NCBI GenBank assembly: GCA_022478985.1
Contig: JAKSZP010013607.1
Coordinates: forward strand, 1-64,000
Source of the DNA: Massospora cicadina
Taxonomy: Eukaryota > Entomophthoromycota > Entomophthoromycetes > Entomophthorales > Entomophthoraceae
DNA length: 64,000 nt
Direction: 5' to 3'
Below are positions 11,416 to 22,711 of this stretch, one piece after another; the first letter of the stretch is position 1; the number at the start of each line of letters is the position of its first letter. Under the pieces are notes generated by a model, which worked only from the letters and a program-made list of their open reading frames with translations, was not told the origin of the DNA and made no database searches. The position numbers and the translations under genes were made by a program.

Positions 11416-14400
11416 AGAATCATTTTTAGTTGCAAAATTGGATAAAAATCTTCTTTAATTACTGAATTAAGTCACCTATAGCCAATATTGACTCTGAGTC
11501 CTCCACACTTGTTGGAGACTAGTAAAATGTGTGACATTCAGGAATTTTTAGATTCTGTATAAGATAGCATTTAATATTATTTGAGTTTTCTGACATTATC
11601 TACTTTATAGCAAATAGATTATTGGTAGGATTTTTGAATAAATGGGACTTCTGTTCAAGTGTCCAGTTAGTGTACTTCTTCACGACACATTCCATAGTCA
11701 TTAGGTCCTGAGCTAAGAATATGTTAAAACTCTAATAAGTCTTCCACTCATTACCATTTCTCTCAGGTTACAACATTTAACCCAAACTTATCAAATCCTC
11801 TATAGAGCGTTTATTACCCTAATAAAGACAAAGTTAGTGACTTTTAGATGAGCGCTTTGATCTTTCTTTACTTGAATTGGTGTTATTTTGTTGGTAAGTT
11901 TACTCTGCAGGTATGGAATTGTTGTAAGAGTAAAGAGAATAACTAGTTATATAGATAAAACTAGTTAACTGAGTCTTATTTTTAAGTAGTTCTAACACCA
12001 CTCAGATATAATATAACAGTTTCCTTGAAAAGTCAATAAGGGAATCTATTTTCTTTTAAATTCTTCAATTTAAAAGTATAAATATCAGAACTATACTACT
12101 AATTCTTTATTTTTAGCTCATCATGGATAAAAATAATAGAGTTACAAGTTCAAGTGGCTCATTTTAAGAAATAGAGAAGTGCTAGTGTATGACAACAGCT
12201 AGCTGGCAAGTCTTATCTATAATTGATCATGATATAAATCAGTATATTCTTACACCCAAGTGATATCTACCTCACTCAGGGTACTTGAGAAGTAGATAAG
12301 TGGATCTACGCACACACTATAACAGAAAAAACCCAAGCAATAGCTCTAAAAGCTGATTTCTAACTTTTTATATAACTGCTAGGGGGTTTTATAGGGTGAT
12401 TTAAGTTCAATTTTTGAGCTGACGCAAGAAAGAGTGACTAATTATCCACCAAAAACTTCAACACTTGGGGTTGACTTCTAAACATAGTGGGTTCCATTGG
12501 CTTAATCAACCCATTGTAGTCACCCTTTATGGGTTTGTGGCCATCTATTGGTATCAGGAAATAATAATCACTTTTCTTAGAGGCCACGTTGCCTAGATTA
12601 CCCAACAGACTACTGCAAGAACAATCTTTAAAGCGCTTTCTAAGTTTCTAAAAATGCATTTAATCATTTGGAGCCTCAGACCAAATGATTCACGGCAAGC
12701 ATATAATTATTTGCTATCCAACCACAACAAAAATATTCCTACTAACATTGTTGGGGATGATGCTCAAAAAAATGGTCATAACAATCATTTGAATTTACAT
12801 CGTTTGATGAATTAGAATTAATCTTTTTAGTCAGTAACCATCGCCAAATTAATATACTGTTAATTAGAAAATCTTTGTAAAGATTAATATATAAGCTGGA
12901 ATATAAATGCACTGAGTAGATAAAAAAATAAAAGCTAAATTTTTAAAATGGATAATTTTTCATATAGAAAAACAGCCAACAATTGGTCTTCTTGTTACTC
13001 CACTAACGTCATCTTAAGCTCTTTAGTATATCCTTAATCTTGAAAACATGGAAGTAATCTAGGCTCTTGAGTTTGTAGACTTTTTAGGGTATAGATTAAG
13101 TCAGCTATGTTTAGGCGGGTTTTTAGTGCTTATTGCCAAATGAATGATCTGCTGATCTCCAACAAAGAAAGTAATGTTTCATAAGTACTTATAGATAACT
13201 ATTCTTTAAATTAACTGTACAAAGATAGTTATTTGATCCCTTGAGCTTCAGCATGCATTAGTAAGATGATTGACTTGCAGAATCAACAATGTAAATGTGC
13301 TGTTTTAAAGCTTTGACTCATTATTTCTAAACACCGGGGGCATCTGGTAGTTGAAGAGGCTAATATTTTCTGCACAAAGGTGAGGACTTTTACAAATTAT
13401 AAAATTACTAAGATTCTTAAAAAAATTGTAGTCTTTTACAAGCATGATAGATGGGTTAGTCAGCACTATATATCAATATGACTCTGGTAACCTAGATTAA
13501 GCCCCTAAGCGCCAGTCTTATCCAGTCCAGTAGTTTGATATTAAAAGTTATAATTGATAATGGGTAAGATTTTCAGCTAGTTTATTGAATTTGAGAAATC
13601 TAAATTGGCTGGGCAGTATCCAGGACCCCTAGAACCCACATCTGTTGGATGACCACATCCACTTTAGTCATACTTTTTCCAAAGGCGCTCCTGGTAGTTT
13701 ATACTTCAGCAGCCATATATAAAAGCTTTAGTAGTTTTCTGTAAATTTTTCTGTTGTCTTCTCTACTATCCCTTGTTCCAGTTTCATAGTGTAGTTAAAT
13801 CTCCTTACTCATTTTCCATCCTTCATCTTACTATAGATGTTCTGTGTAGACTCTGTAATTTAGCCAAGCATATTTTGTTTTCTTTGTCTGTCCTTATTTG
13901 TGCTCTCATTTTTACAGATACCATAACTTCTTTTAGGCTGTTAAAACATATAACAGTGCTTATTTAGTAAATTATTCTACATCATCAGTGTGGAGGTTAG
14001 CCTATTCCAAATCTAGAGCTGGTTATTCTTAATTTTTTTAAGTGCTCAGTTGAGCTCACCTATTTTAAATTCATAAAATCTGCTTTTTTACCTTATGGAA
14101 GCGAAAGTCTATAGGTAGTTTTGTTGGATCAACCGTCTAGCTTTTTTGCTTTTAATTTTTGTCTTTGTAATGTAAGCATTGATAGCAGATTTGACAATGT
14201 ATTATAAAAAGTCCAATGCTATTTACTTCACTCAAGTAAATACCTTGAACTTCCAAAGAACTTAATAGAACACTCACAAAAAACTTGCTGCTTTTAGTGT
14301 CAACTTCATGATCATTTCTACTGGGATGATACTTTAGAGAGCTGTGAGAATGAGTCTTGGAAGTTAAGAGGACTAGACTTCTAGAGGTCTTGAGCTGGTG

Positions 14401-16320
14401 GGCTTTTAGATAATATCTTGATATACTTAGTAACATTACTGGATTTCTAATCTTTATGGAGCGTTTTTTAGTTTCCTGCTTGCACATTTTAGTGCGTACA
14501 GGCTTCAATAATAAAGCTTCTTTGGACTCAGCCCATGATATACTGGTTCTAGTAGTTTTTTAATACCTTTTAGATCTCTTAGCTTATACACCCTTAGATA
14601 TGTTTATAGCTTTGCTTGTCATTAACTTAATACTTTACCCATGCATTTAAATAAAACTAACAATTTGTCCTTATACCCAGGTTGTACACTATTTTAAAAA
14701 TAAAACCAGAAAGATGGGTCTTTAATAGAGCGTTATCTCATAATATTTGTATTGTAGTAAGAACAGGTGTCAATTAATAGTGAGGTACAATCAAATTTGC
14801 AAACATCTAATAATGAATGTTTCTGTTTTATATTTTTTCTTATAAATATCTCTATATTATAGCTTTCATTGCACTATTGTGGTGATCATGTTTGTCACCT
14901 TGTTGATATTAGCCTCAACGTATTTATGTTTATCAGTTTAAATGTTCAACCATAATTCCAATTCTTTTACTTAGGGTTTATTCTATCTTTTTGAATCAAA
15001 GTCTTAACTATTATTATAGCTAAAAATAAAGGTACGTTGGGTAATATCTAAAACCTTAGCCAAGTGCTCTGTCAGCTTTACTAATTTTTATTTCAAGGCC
15101 ACTATACTGGCCTTAATGAACTAATGTTAGGTGTCAGACTGGCGCTATTTCACCTTGTACGTCATTCAATACTTATTTCTATCACCTCATATCTTTTACA
15201 ATAAGATCATTATCAAATGGGATCCTTTATGATATCTGGTTTAGTGCATAGCCTCTATAGTGAGTAAGACATTGACACTTAACATTATCAATACCAAGTT
15301 ACCAAGTTTCAGGCAATCATGCAATATCATTTTTGCAAAGATGAACCAGATGGAGTTCAAACTACTTTTGAGTGATTCCTTAATACTGGTACTATAAGCT
15401 AAGAACCAGTAGTAATTATGTAATTTTTAATTTACTAGTAGTCCCTTGATCAGTTCTACTCATAAGTAGACCCTTCTTCTATCCTACAAAATGATAATAC
15501 AGAAAAAATGTTGGTGTTGTAATTTTTTATAGTTTAAGTTATGATATGATGTTTTTATACTTTAAGTGAAAATGTTCTTTAAATCTTATATGGATTCAAC
15601 TTCCATTAATAGAAAAAAAGACGTAGAATATGAAACTATTCTTTAATTGCCACATGTTAATCTACTGTGAATAGCCACTTTTTAATTTAAGTTAACATAC
15701 TTAATAAACTTGTTTCTTCAAAGAACATGTGGAACCCTTTTTGTTACTCTGTCTTGTGGTTATTGCTGTCAATTAGGGTGCTTTTATTGTGGGTACTTTT
15801 ATTAAATTAATGTACAGTAGTACGCTATTAGATATAAATGGTGGCATCTTCATCTTCATATGTTTCAGTTGTTTAACAAATGAAAAAATTCTTATCTTAA
15901 TCTTTATCATATTGCTAAAATAATTCTTTTCTATTATCTTTCTACCTTTTGCTTTTATAATTTATATCATGTTGATACAACAAAGTCTAAATTGTTCTAA
16001 TGGTTGACCTCTTTAAGGCGCTCACTTAAATTTTATGTGACATCTTTCATAGAGATTTTTGGGTCGTCATCTTGGATTGTCTGGCTCTCATTTTGACTTG
16101 CTTCCAAAGGCTAAGAAAAGCTACAATTATTAGCATAAGTATCTAAGAAATAGCTAAAATTAAAGCAGTGAATCCTTAATAGTTATTTAGCTAATATATC
16201 TATATCTTCTTTCATAACTAACAAAATCATATTTATAAAATTTATTAGATCTCATTTGTATATGCGTATTAATGCAAGAAAAATGATAATACACTTTTTA
16301 AAAATTAAACAAAGTGGGTC
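11416..16320. other. AT-rich DNA without recognisable genes
   Basis: About 4.9 kb with stop codons in all frames. The longest open frame is 118 codons on the minus strand (14508-14152), with basic, serine-rich content matching no domain I know. The start should be the continuation of the gypsy relic interrupted by element A, but no RT motif could be read. Confidence 0.5.
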
Positions 16321-16324
16321 AAAC

Positions 16325-16443
16325 TTGGGACAAATATAACGCCAAGGATTTTTAGCCTGTGCTGGTTTCAAACCTGTTTCTAATCAAAACTGACCCAGAG
16401 TGGAGCAGGAACCACCCCGCTATGCTATCCACTCCGCCCCCTT
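16325..16443 (-). repeat. tRNA-derived SINE-like head (pol III A and B boxes)
   Basis: On the minus strand TAGCATAGCGGG fits the pol III A-box consensus TRGCNNAGYNGG at every position. GGTTTGAAACC lies 53 bases downstream and fits the B box GGTTCGANNCC with one change. It starts GGGGGCGGAGTGGATAGC like a tRNA 5' end. The sequence after the B box does not pair with that start, so it is not an intact tRNA. I found no target duplication, so the 3' end (taken here near 16325) is uncertain. It is not an obvious copy of the SINE at 21004. Confidence 0.6.
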
Positions 16444-17250
16444 TCTCTCTATAAAGGTTATAATTACCATAATTTTTTCAATATAACACCTATATCTTAT
16501 TAAATTTAGATAAAGCTTTATTATTGTTGTCTCAATCTAATTAGTTTCTAAAAGAACATAATAATCATGAACTTTATATATGTCTGAGCTGGGCATCCTG
16601 GTAGATGTTATTGCATTGATTAATGTGAGATTGGAAAATTAAAAATCAATGGGTTAGGAAGTTAAATCCTGAATAAGCTTTGTATAAAGTGTTCTGATAG
16701 GACAGATACTCCATAGACCACCTTGTTAAATTCTTTTTTGGTTTGAGGAATTAGTACAATGTCAAATATATAGTAATGTCTAATATCCAAATTTAACTAC
16801 TAAGATGAAACTAAAGAGGCAGTGGTTACTAGTTCATACTTAAACACTGGGGCACCTGCCCCTAACCACATACTTAGCTGCTTAAAATCATATAGCAATG
16901 CTTTATTGGTAATTCTATCAAAGTCTAAATTATTGCTATGAAAGTATGGTCCCTTATATATGTATCAAATAAGATAAAAGTAAACACTGAAGTTACTATA
17001 GTTAAATTGTAGATTACACTTACTAAAAAAATAATATCAACTTAGTTTTTTCTAGGTCATTCCTCTCAGTATATACTTCATGTTTATTACCATGAAAGCA
17101 TACCATTTATTTTTTAATAGTTTATTTTGTCTATTTATATTTAAAAGGTATTAAATATAATAATTGATTATGTATCTATAGTATCCAAAGTTTTAAGTTT
17201 TAATGGTTAACTAATTATTCATACTATATGATAATATGTAATTTTTCTTA
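16444..17250. other. AT-rich DNA, nothing recognised
   Basis: No open frame of note and no repeat partner in this window. Confidence 0.5.
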
Positions 17251-17489
17251 GTTTATTACAATACGTCCAAAACCAAGGGAGATTGATCAAAGTTTATTCA
17301 ATTACTCATAGGCTCCTATTAGCCTGAGGTGAGGATAAGGGAGGGAGAAGGCTTTGAGAAAAGAATTTAATTGGTGTGATAGAGCCATGATACAGTATAG
17401 CTGAGCAGGGGAGTTTTAATATCTTGGTAGAGACTTTCAGGGCCATCTTAAAGTCTACCTGAAAGCGGGTGATCACATGCAGTAGGGAC
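17250..17489 (-). pseudogene. LINE-1 3' end fragment (left of element B)
   Basis: Small piece of the minus-strand LINE whose RT lies at 22.7-24.3 kb, separated from it by element B. It is assigned by continuity across the GGGAC duplication rather than by a protein motif. The outer boundary near 17250 is a guess from an AATAAA-like end on the minus strand, similar to the AATAAATC end of LINE-2. Confidence 0.4.
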
Positions 17490-18633
17490 TGTTAGATTTT
17501 GATGGTTGACTCAACAATAAACCCTTTGAGAAAACCATCAATGCTAATAGATTAATCCCATTGATGGATCCTTTGATCTTTCCCAATTTATCTGCATACC
17601 TAAATTCATTCCAAAATCACCTCAATTGCACTTAAATCGTCCCAATTATCATAGCTAATAATAGCTATGATATAATCATATTATAGCCAATTATGGGTCC
17701 ACTTGGGTGCAAAGTGGTCTCATGGCACTAACTAGATTACACCTCCTAAATTAGTGCATTAATCTTAATGCACTAAGGCGGAAGTTGGGTTCAATTAATA
17801 AAATTTTGATAATTAAGCACTTAAACATAGATGACCCAATTATGGGCGTACTTAGTGCTATTGAGAGGCCTGCTGACATCCCAAATTGGGGTGCGTCATC
17901 TTTTATGATCATATATGTTTATTCCTCATTTATTGTTAGACGTTAAGTTATGATGTAGCTCTAACTGGGAAGATTTTGATGTTGAGTTCAAAACCCAAAG
18001 TCATCCTAATTATGAGAGTAAAATTGCTTTCAATTGGGCTGAAACAATTGTTATTTTTATTTAATTCATGGGCCAAATTGACTTGGGGATTTTTCATAAC
18101 AATTGCCATGACCAGCAGAGAATTAAAATAATATGAATGAACTCATCTAATAGACGAGTTTGGCCAGGAGATGCCCAAGAGGTATATAATACTGGCGCCT
18201 GGCCAATTAATAAAACATAAATTATCATCATTTACCATTTTATTGATCATTATAAACTACTGTCACTTAGTTTAAGAATTATTATCCATCTGTTGTCTGT
18301 CAGAAATTCATATCTGTTGCCATTACATCTATATTAGATAGTTGTGTGTGTTTATTATTCCTGAAGAGAAGTACATAGTTGCCTGCTTAAGAAGTAGTCC
18401 CAATTATAGAGGAATAATTTCCTGATTTTGTATGAAGACAGAAGGTCTCATATTTGTTGGTGCCAGTAGACTTAAGAACGGTGAGCATACTGGAGTTACT
18501 TGGCTATTATTGAGGATTAGTGGAGAATCTACTTCCCAATTATGAGCAGGGGTTTTATTTGAAAAGCAAGTTTATATCCTCAGATTCCATTGTTAAGTTA
18601 TTTTAGCTTTTACCATCAGCTGAAAACTTAACA
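17490..18633 (+). repeat. Element B 5' LTR
   Basis: Starts TGTTAGATTTTGATGG and ends AAACTTAACA. Near its 3' part GAGGTATATAATACTGGCGCC looks like a TATA promoter, followed by AATAAAACAT, a possible poly(A) signal. A perfect 10-bp stem with a 4-base loop lies at 17648-17671 and is conserved in the other LTR. Confidence 0.93.
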
Positions 18634-18636
18634 TTT

Positions 18637-18655
18637 TGGTGCTCACTAAGGGTAC
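18637..18655 (+). promoter_or_regulatory. Element B primer-binding site
   Basis: TGGTGCTCACTAAGGG begins three bases after the LTR. The first 12 bases are identical to the sites of elements A and F. Confidence 0.8.
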
Positions 18656-18659
18656 AAAC

Positions 18660-19560
18660 ATAATTACTATAATGGATTTTAATTTTTAACCATCAGAATT
18701 TGCCCAAAAATATGGAAACAATAAGACAGAAACTTATAAGGTGCTTTACACATTTTCATGTCCTCGAACCCACAATGAAGATGGAATGTATTTAATTAAT
18801 TCCCTTAAAGCAGGCAGAAAAATGTTTGATACAGATTTCAATGCCCAAAGTTTTTTTTTCAAAAAATCTCTTCCTTGCACATCAAATGATTCTCACTTAC
18901 ATGGAATATGAACATCAATGAACCAGTAACCTCAGACAATGGTGGAAATTTCTCTGGTGAAAAACCTCTGCCTCAAGTTAGGGCAAATTTATCTACATGA
19001 GAATCAAAATTTACACAAAAATCCATTTTGGCCAGAAGTCCTTCATGCCATTCTAGTGAGAGAAGCAATGATTTAACTACTGGAGAATCAGGATAAAGGG
19101 AGCTCAAACCTTATTATCTGCCAAAAACTGTCAGTGAAGGCCATAAGTCACTAATAGCTGAGTTTGTGACACATCCCAATTTCAATTACAATATTCAAAC
19201 CATATCTGCCATATCAGGACACTGCATATGGCCCTTGACCAGTTTTCTCCAGAGCAAAGAGACAATCCTCTACCTTTTGGAAGTCATGTATAAATTTAAT
19301 TGGAGGCTAGCTTGGCAAAGAAGGCCATTATATCAGTTTCTAGCTAAAAATGCACCTGTAATTGGGCAGGATCACTGATTGGAAAAAGTAAAACCGCCTA
19401 ATAGCCGTTGAATTTTTTATAGGCTGGGCAGGGTGGGATAGAATTGAAAAAAATATATAAAGGAAAGAAAAATCAATATAAAAAATATATAAAGAGTATA
19501 AAAATATAAAAAAATGATAACTAAAAATATAACACCTAATTTTATCAAAAAACAAAAAAG
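18660..19560 (+). other. Element B 5' internal region, content not identified
   Basis: Where gag should lie, plus-strand frames are short. One 70-codon frame (19166-19378) contains YLLEVMYKFNWRLAWQRRPL but matches no domain I recognise. A run of T (18848-18858) and several stops interrupt reading. The protease, RT and RNase H expected before the integrase are absent. Confidence 0.4.
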
Positions 19561-19739
19561 GGTCAATCTCACATCTGATGCATTTTTATCTTAACAATGA
19601 GTCTGAATCCATGCAGAAAATTCTCCCCTAATTAAGAATGGACACTCACACTGATAAAGAAGTCTTATTCAAGGTGATTGATGGGAAGAAATATATATTT
19701 CCCATCCCCAGGTTGAGCAGATTTAAATTTGGCTGCTTA

Positions 19740-20770
19740 TAAGACCACCAGTCATGGAGGCTTTAAGAAAACAAAGAAGCAGCTCAGGCAAAATTACATT
19801 TGGGAATTGATGCATTTTGACATACATGAAACTTTAAGCTGTTGACAAGGGTGCCAAGGGGAAAAACCCTTTTGAAAAGCTACTGTGTACCAGCTTATTT
19901 GGCCCAAAATTGCTTGGCACACTATATCCTTAGATGTGGTTGGACCCCTCCCAATTAGCAATGTGAAAGCCAAATATATTATTGTGGCAATCGATCACTT
20001 GACAAAGTGGGTCAAATCCAGGGCTATTTGGTACTTAGGAGCCTCAACAACTGCTAAATTTACTTAGAGCAAGTTATTCATCAGCACGGATGTCATCAAT
20101 TCATATTAACGGATAATGGCACAAATTTCACTGCAGTCATTATCCAGAAGCTCAATGAATTAATGGGGGTGCGTGGTGTTCTGTCAACTCCATACCACCC
20201 AGAAACAAATGGTGCAGTGGAACGAGTTAATGGAACGCTTGTCAATATCCTAAGAAAACTGACTTCTCAGAAGCCCTCCAAATGGAGTACATTCCTCAGT
20301 TTGGCCATTTTTGCCTACAACATCTTTTACCATTTGGACATGAAGATGTCTCCTTTTCAACTTCTATATGGGAAGCATCCAGCCTTACCACAATTGTTGT
20401 ATTCCTTACTACAAAAACCCCAGGAATTGAGCTATTCTCAGTATGTTGAGAGGCTTGCAGAGACCTTAATTAAACTGCAAGCCCAGGCTTTTAATAATAA
20501 CTTTGAACTTTGTAAGGCCTGACATGAAAAAGATCAAAAGCCCAATATGATCTGCCCAAATTCACTGTGGGAGATGAAGTATTATTTTGTAATACCCATG
20601 GTTTGGGCTGAATTCACAAGTTAAATTGCTTTTGGGTTGGTCCATTAAAAGTTATAGAGAAGACTTTGAACTTTTCTTACATTAATAAGGAGAAAAATCT
20701 GGGTCATGTATATAATCAAGTCCATGCTAAATTCCTAAGGAAGTTCAAAAAGCAGCCCAATTAGAAGAGA
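19740..20770 (+). pseudogene. Element B integrase remnant
   Basis: All three integrase domains can be read, with frame changes. The zinc part at about 19750-19870 contains SHGGFKKTKKQLRQNYIW and two later cysteines. The catalytic core starts at 19885-20067 with ISLDVVGPLP and IVAIDHLTKWVKS. After a stop and frameshift near 20068 it continues with LTDNGTNF and then (20163-20522) YHPETNGAVERVNGTL, supplying the aspartate and glutamate of the D,D-E triad. The 119-codon frame goes on with MSPFQLLYGKHPALP, a conserved gypsy block. A C-terminal remnant continues to about 20770. It is closely related to element A integrase. There is no chromodomain. Confidence 0.85.
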
Positions 20771-20876
20771 AGAATTTTAATAAGTGTATATAATTAATTG
20801 AAAATAGTAGTTATGAGAAAAATAATAATAAGAAAAATATATATATAATAGTAGTAAAAAAATAATACTAATCATC

Positions 20877-20957
20877 TATATACATAGTAAAAGACATCAA
20901 TGAATCCCCCCTTAGGTTGGGACCATCTAGTACTAAAAAATATATACATAGTAAAAG
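20877..20957 (+). mobile_element. 47-bp micro-insertion with 17-bp target duplication (copy 1)
   Basis: The insert is 20894-20940. It starts ACATCAATGAATCC, passes through GGTTGGGACCATCTAGTAC and ends in six A. It is flanked by a perfect 17-base direct repeat, TATATACATAGTAAAAG, at 20877-20893 and 20941-20957. The same insert, with about four differences, occurs at 51855 with a different duplication. An A-terminated insert with a long target duplication is the mark of target-primed reverse transcription. It has no coding capacity and no A/B boxes. Confidence 0.85.
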
Positions 20958-20983
20958 GAAAAAAGAATAAGATTTTATGTTCC

Positions 20984-21211
20984 AAGTAATAAGAAACTTG
21001 TAAGGGGGTGGAAGGCGAGTTGGTAGGGCATATGGCTACCAACCTGAAGGTTGCGGGTTTGATTCCCGCCCTTCACACATCAATTGGGGTGCCAGCCGAA
21101 GGAAGCTATTGGCAGTTAGTAGGTATAATAACACGAAAACCTTACCCATGACATAACCAGAAAAATCCGAGTCCCAATCTGGAGGTGAAAAAAGTAATAA
21201 GAAACTTGTAA
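20984..21211 (+). mobile_element. tRNA-derived SINE with perfect 20-bp target duplication
   Basis: The SINE itself is 21004-21191. Flanks at 20984-21003 and 21192-21211 are identical 20-base repeats (AAGTAATAAGAAACTTGTAA). The first 75 bases form a tRNA-like unit. GTGGAAGG can pair with CCTTCAC as an acceptor stem with one extra base. GCGAGTTGGTAGGGC lies at the D-arm/A-box position, and GCGGGTTTGATTCCCGC is a perfect 5-bp T-arm containing the B box. A body of about 115 bases unrelated to tRNA follows and ends GGTGAAAA. The anticodon-loop position reads CTACCAA, but I would not assign the parental tRNA. It sits in the 3' non-coding part of element B. Confidence 0.9.
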
Positions 21212-21563
21212 ATTTTAATAGATAAAACAAATTTTATTCCTCCACTTTGAGGGGAGGAGGCGACTCAAAAACTAATTCTTCATCTTCATGCACCAATTTT
21301 GGCCAATCTAGTGTCTAAATGAAAAAAACAGGGCTGAATAGACATCATTAAAGTTGAAAAAAATAATCAGATACTTAACCAGGACTTTAAAACAATCTAA
21401 AACATATTCATAAAAAATATTTAGTCCAATTTATTTAAAATAACAACATTGTTCAGGAATAAGAGCAGTGACTGAATTTCTGATATACTGAAGTGGTGTT
21501 GTTTACAGATATGAAGAGAGAATTGGGAAACTCAGGGTTTATATTCCAGTCAAGTGGGGGAAA

Positions 21564-22706
21564 TGTTAGATTTTGATGGTTGACTCAACAATAAACCTTT
21601 GAGAAAACCATCAATGCTAATAGATTAATCCCATTGATGGATCCTTTGATCTTTCCCAATTTATCTGCATACCTAAATTCATTCCAAAATCACCTCAATT
21701 GCACTTAAATCGTCCCAATTATCATAGCTAATAATAGCTATGATATAATCATATTATGGCCAATTATGGGTCCACTTGGGTGCAAAGTGGTCTCAAGGCA
21801 TTAACTAGATTGCACCTCCTAAATTAGTGCATTAATCTTAATGCACTAAGGTGGATGTTGGGTTCAATTAATGAAATTGATAATTAAGCACTTAAACATA
21901 GATGTCCCAATTATGGGTGTACTTAGTGCTATTGAGAGGCCTGCTGACATCCCAAATTGGGGTGCGTCATCTTTTATGATCATATATGTTTTATTCCCCA
22001 TTTATTGTTAGACGTCAAGTTATGATGTAGCTCTAATTGGGAAGATTTTGATGTTGAGTTCAAAACCCAAAGTCATCCCAATTATGAGAGTAAAATTGCC
22101 TTCAAGTGGGCTGAAATGATTGTTATTTTTAGTCAATTCATGGGCTGAATTGACTTGGGGATTTTTCATAATTATTGCCATGACCAGCAAAGGATTGGCA
22201 TAATATGAATGAACTCATCTAATAGATGAGTTTGGCCAGGAGATGCCCAAGAGGTATATAATACTGGCGCCTGGCCAATTAATAAAACATCAATTAATCA
22301 TCATTTACCATTTTATTGATCATTAATAACTACTGTCACTTAGTTTATTAATTATTATCCATCTGTCATCTGTCTGATATTTGTATCTGTTGCCATTACA
22401 TCTATATTAGATAGTTGCATGTGTTTATTCTTCCCAAAGAGAAGTATATAGTTGCCTGCCAGAGAAGTAGTCCCAATTATAGAGGAATAATTTCCTGATT
22501 TTGTATGAAGACAGAAGGTCTCATATTTGTTGGTGCCAGTAGACTTAAGAACGGTGAGCATACTGGAGTTACTTGGCTATTATTGAGGATTATTGGAGAA
22601 TCTACTTCCCAATTATGAGCAGGAGTTTTATTTGAAAAGCAAGTTTATATCCTTAGATTTCATTGTTAAGTTATTTTAGCTTTTACCATCAGCTGAAAAC
22701 TTAACA
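21564..22706 (+). repeat. Element B 3' LTR
   Basis: Near-identical partner of 17490-18633, including the stem-loop (21721-21744) and the TATATAATACTGGCGCC segment. It is followed by the GGGAC duplication. Confidence 0.93.
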
Positions 22707-22711
22707 GGGAC

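Larger units (their letters stand above)
17490..22706 (+). mobile_element. Element B: Ty3/gypsy LTR retrotransposon lacking RT, plus strand
   Basis: LTR-to-LTR element of 5.2 kb with long LTRs (1144 and 1143 bp) that differ only at scattered positions when read side by side. It has TG...CA ends, a primer-binding site at 18637, a purine tract (GTGGGGGAAA) just before 21564 and a perfect GGGAC duplication at 17485-17489 and 22707-22711. The internal region is only 2.9 kb. It contains an integrase but no readable protease, reverse transcriptase or RNase H, so it looks like a deletion derivative that could move only with help. It is inserted in LINE-1. A 47-bp micro-insertion and a SINE lie between its integrase and its 3' LTR. 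Confidence 0.93.

Noticed and set aside
14152..14508. A 118-codon minus-strand open frame in the AT-rich region
   Set aside because: Basic, serine-rich composition with no recognisable domain, no conserved neighbours and flanking DNA full of stops. At this length in AT-rich DNA it can be chance.
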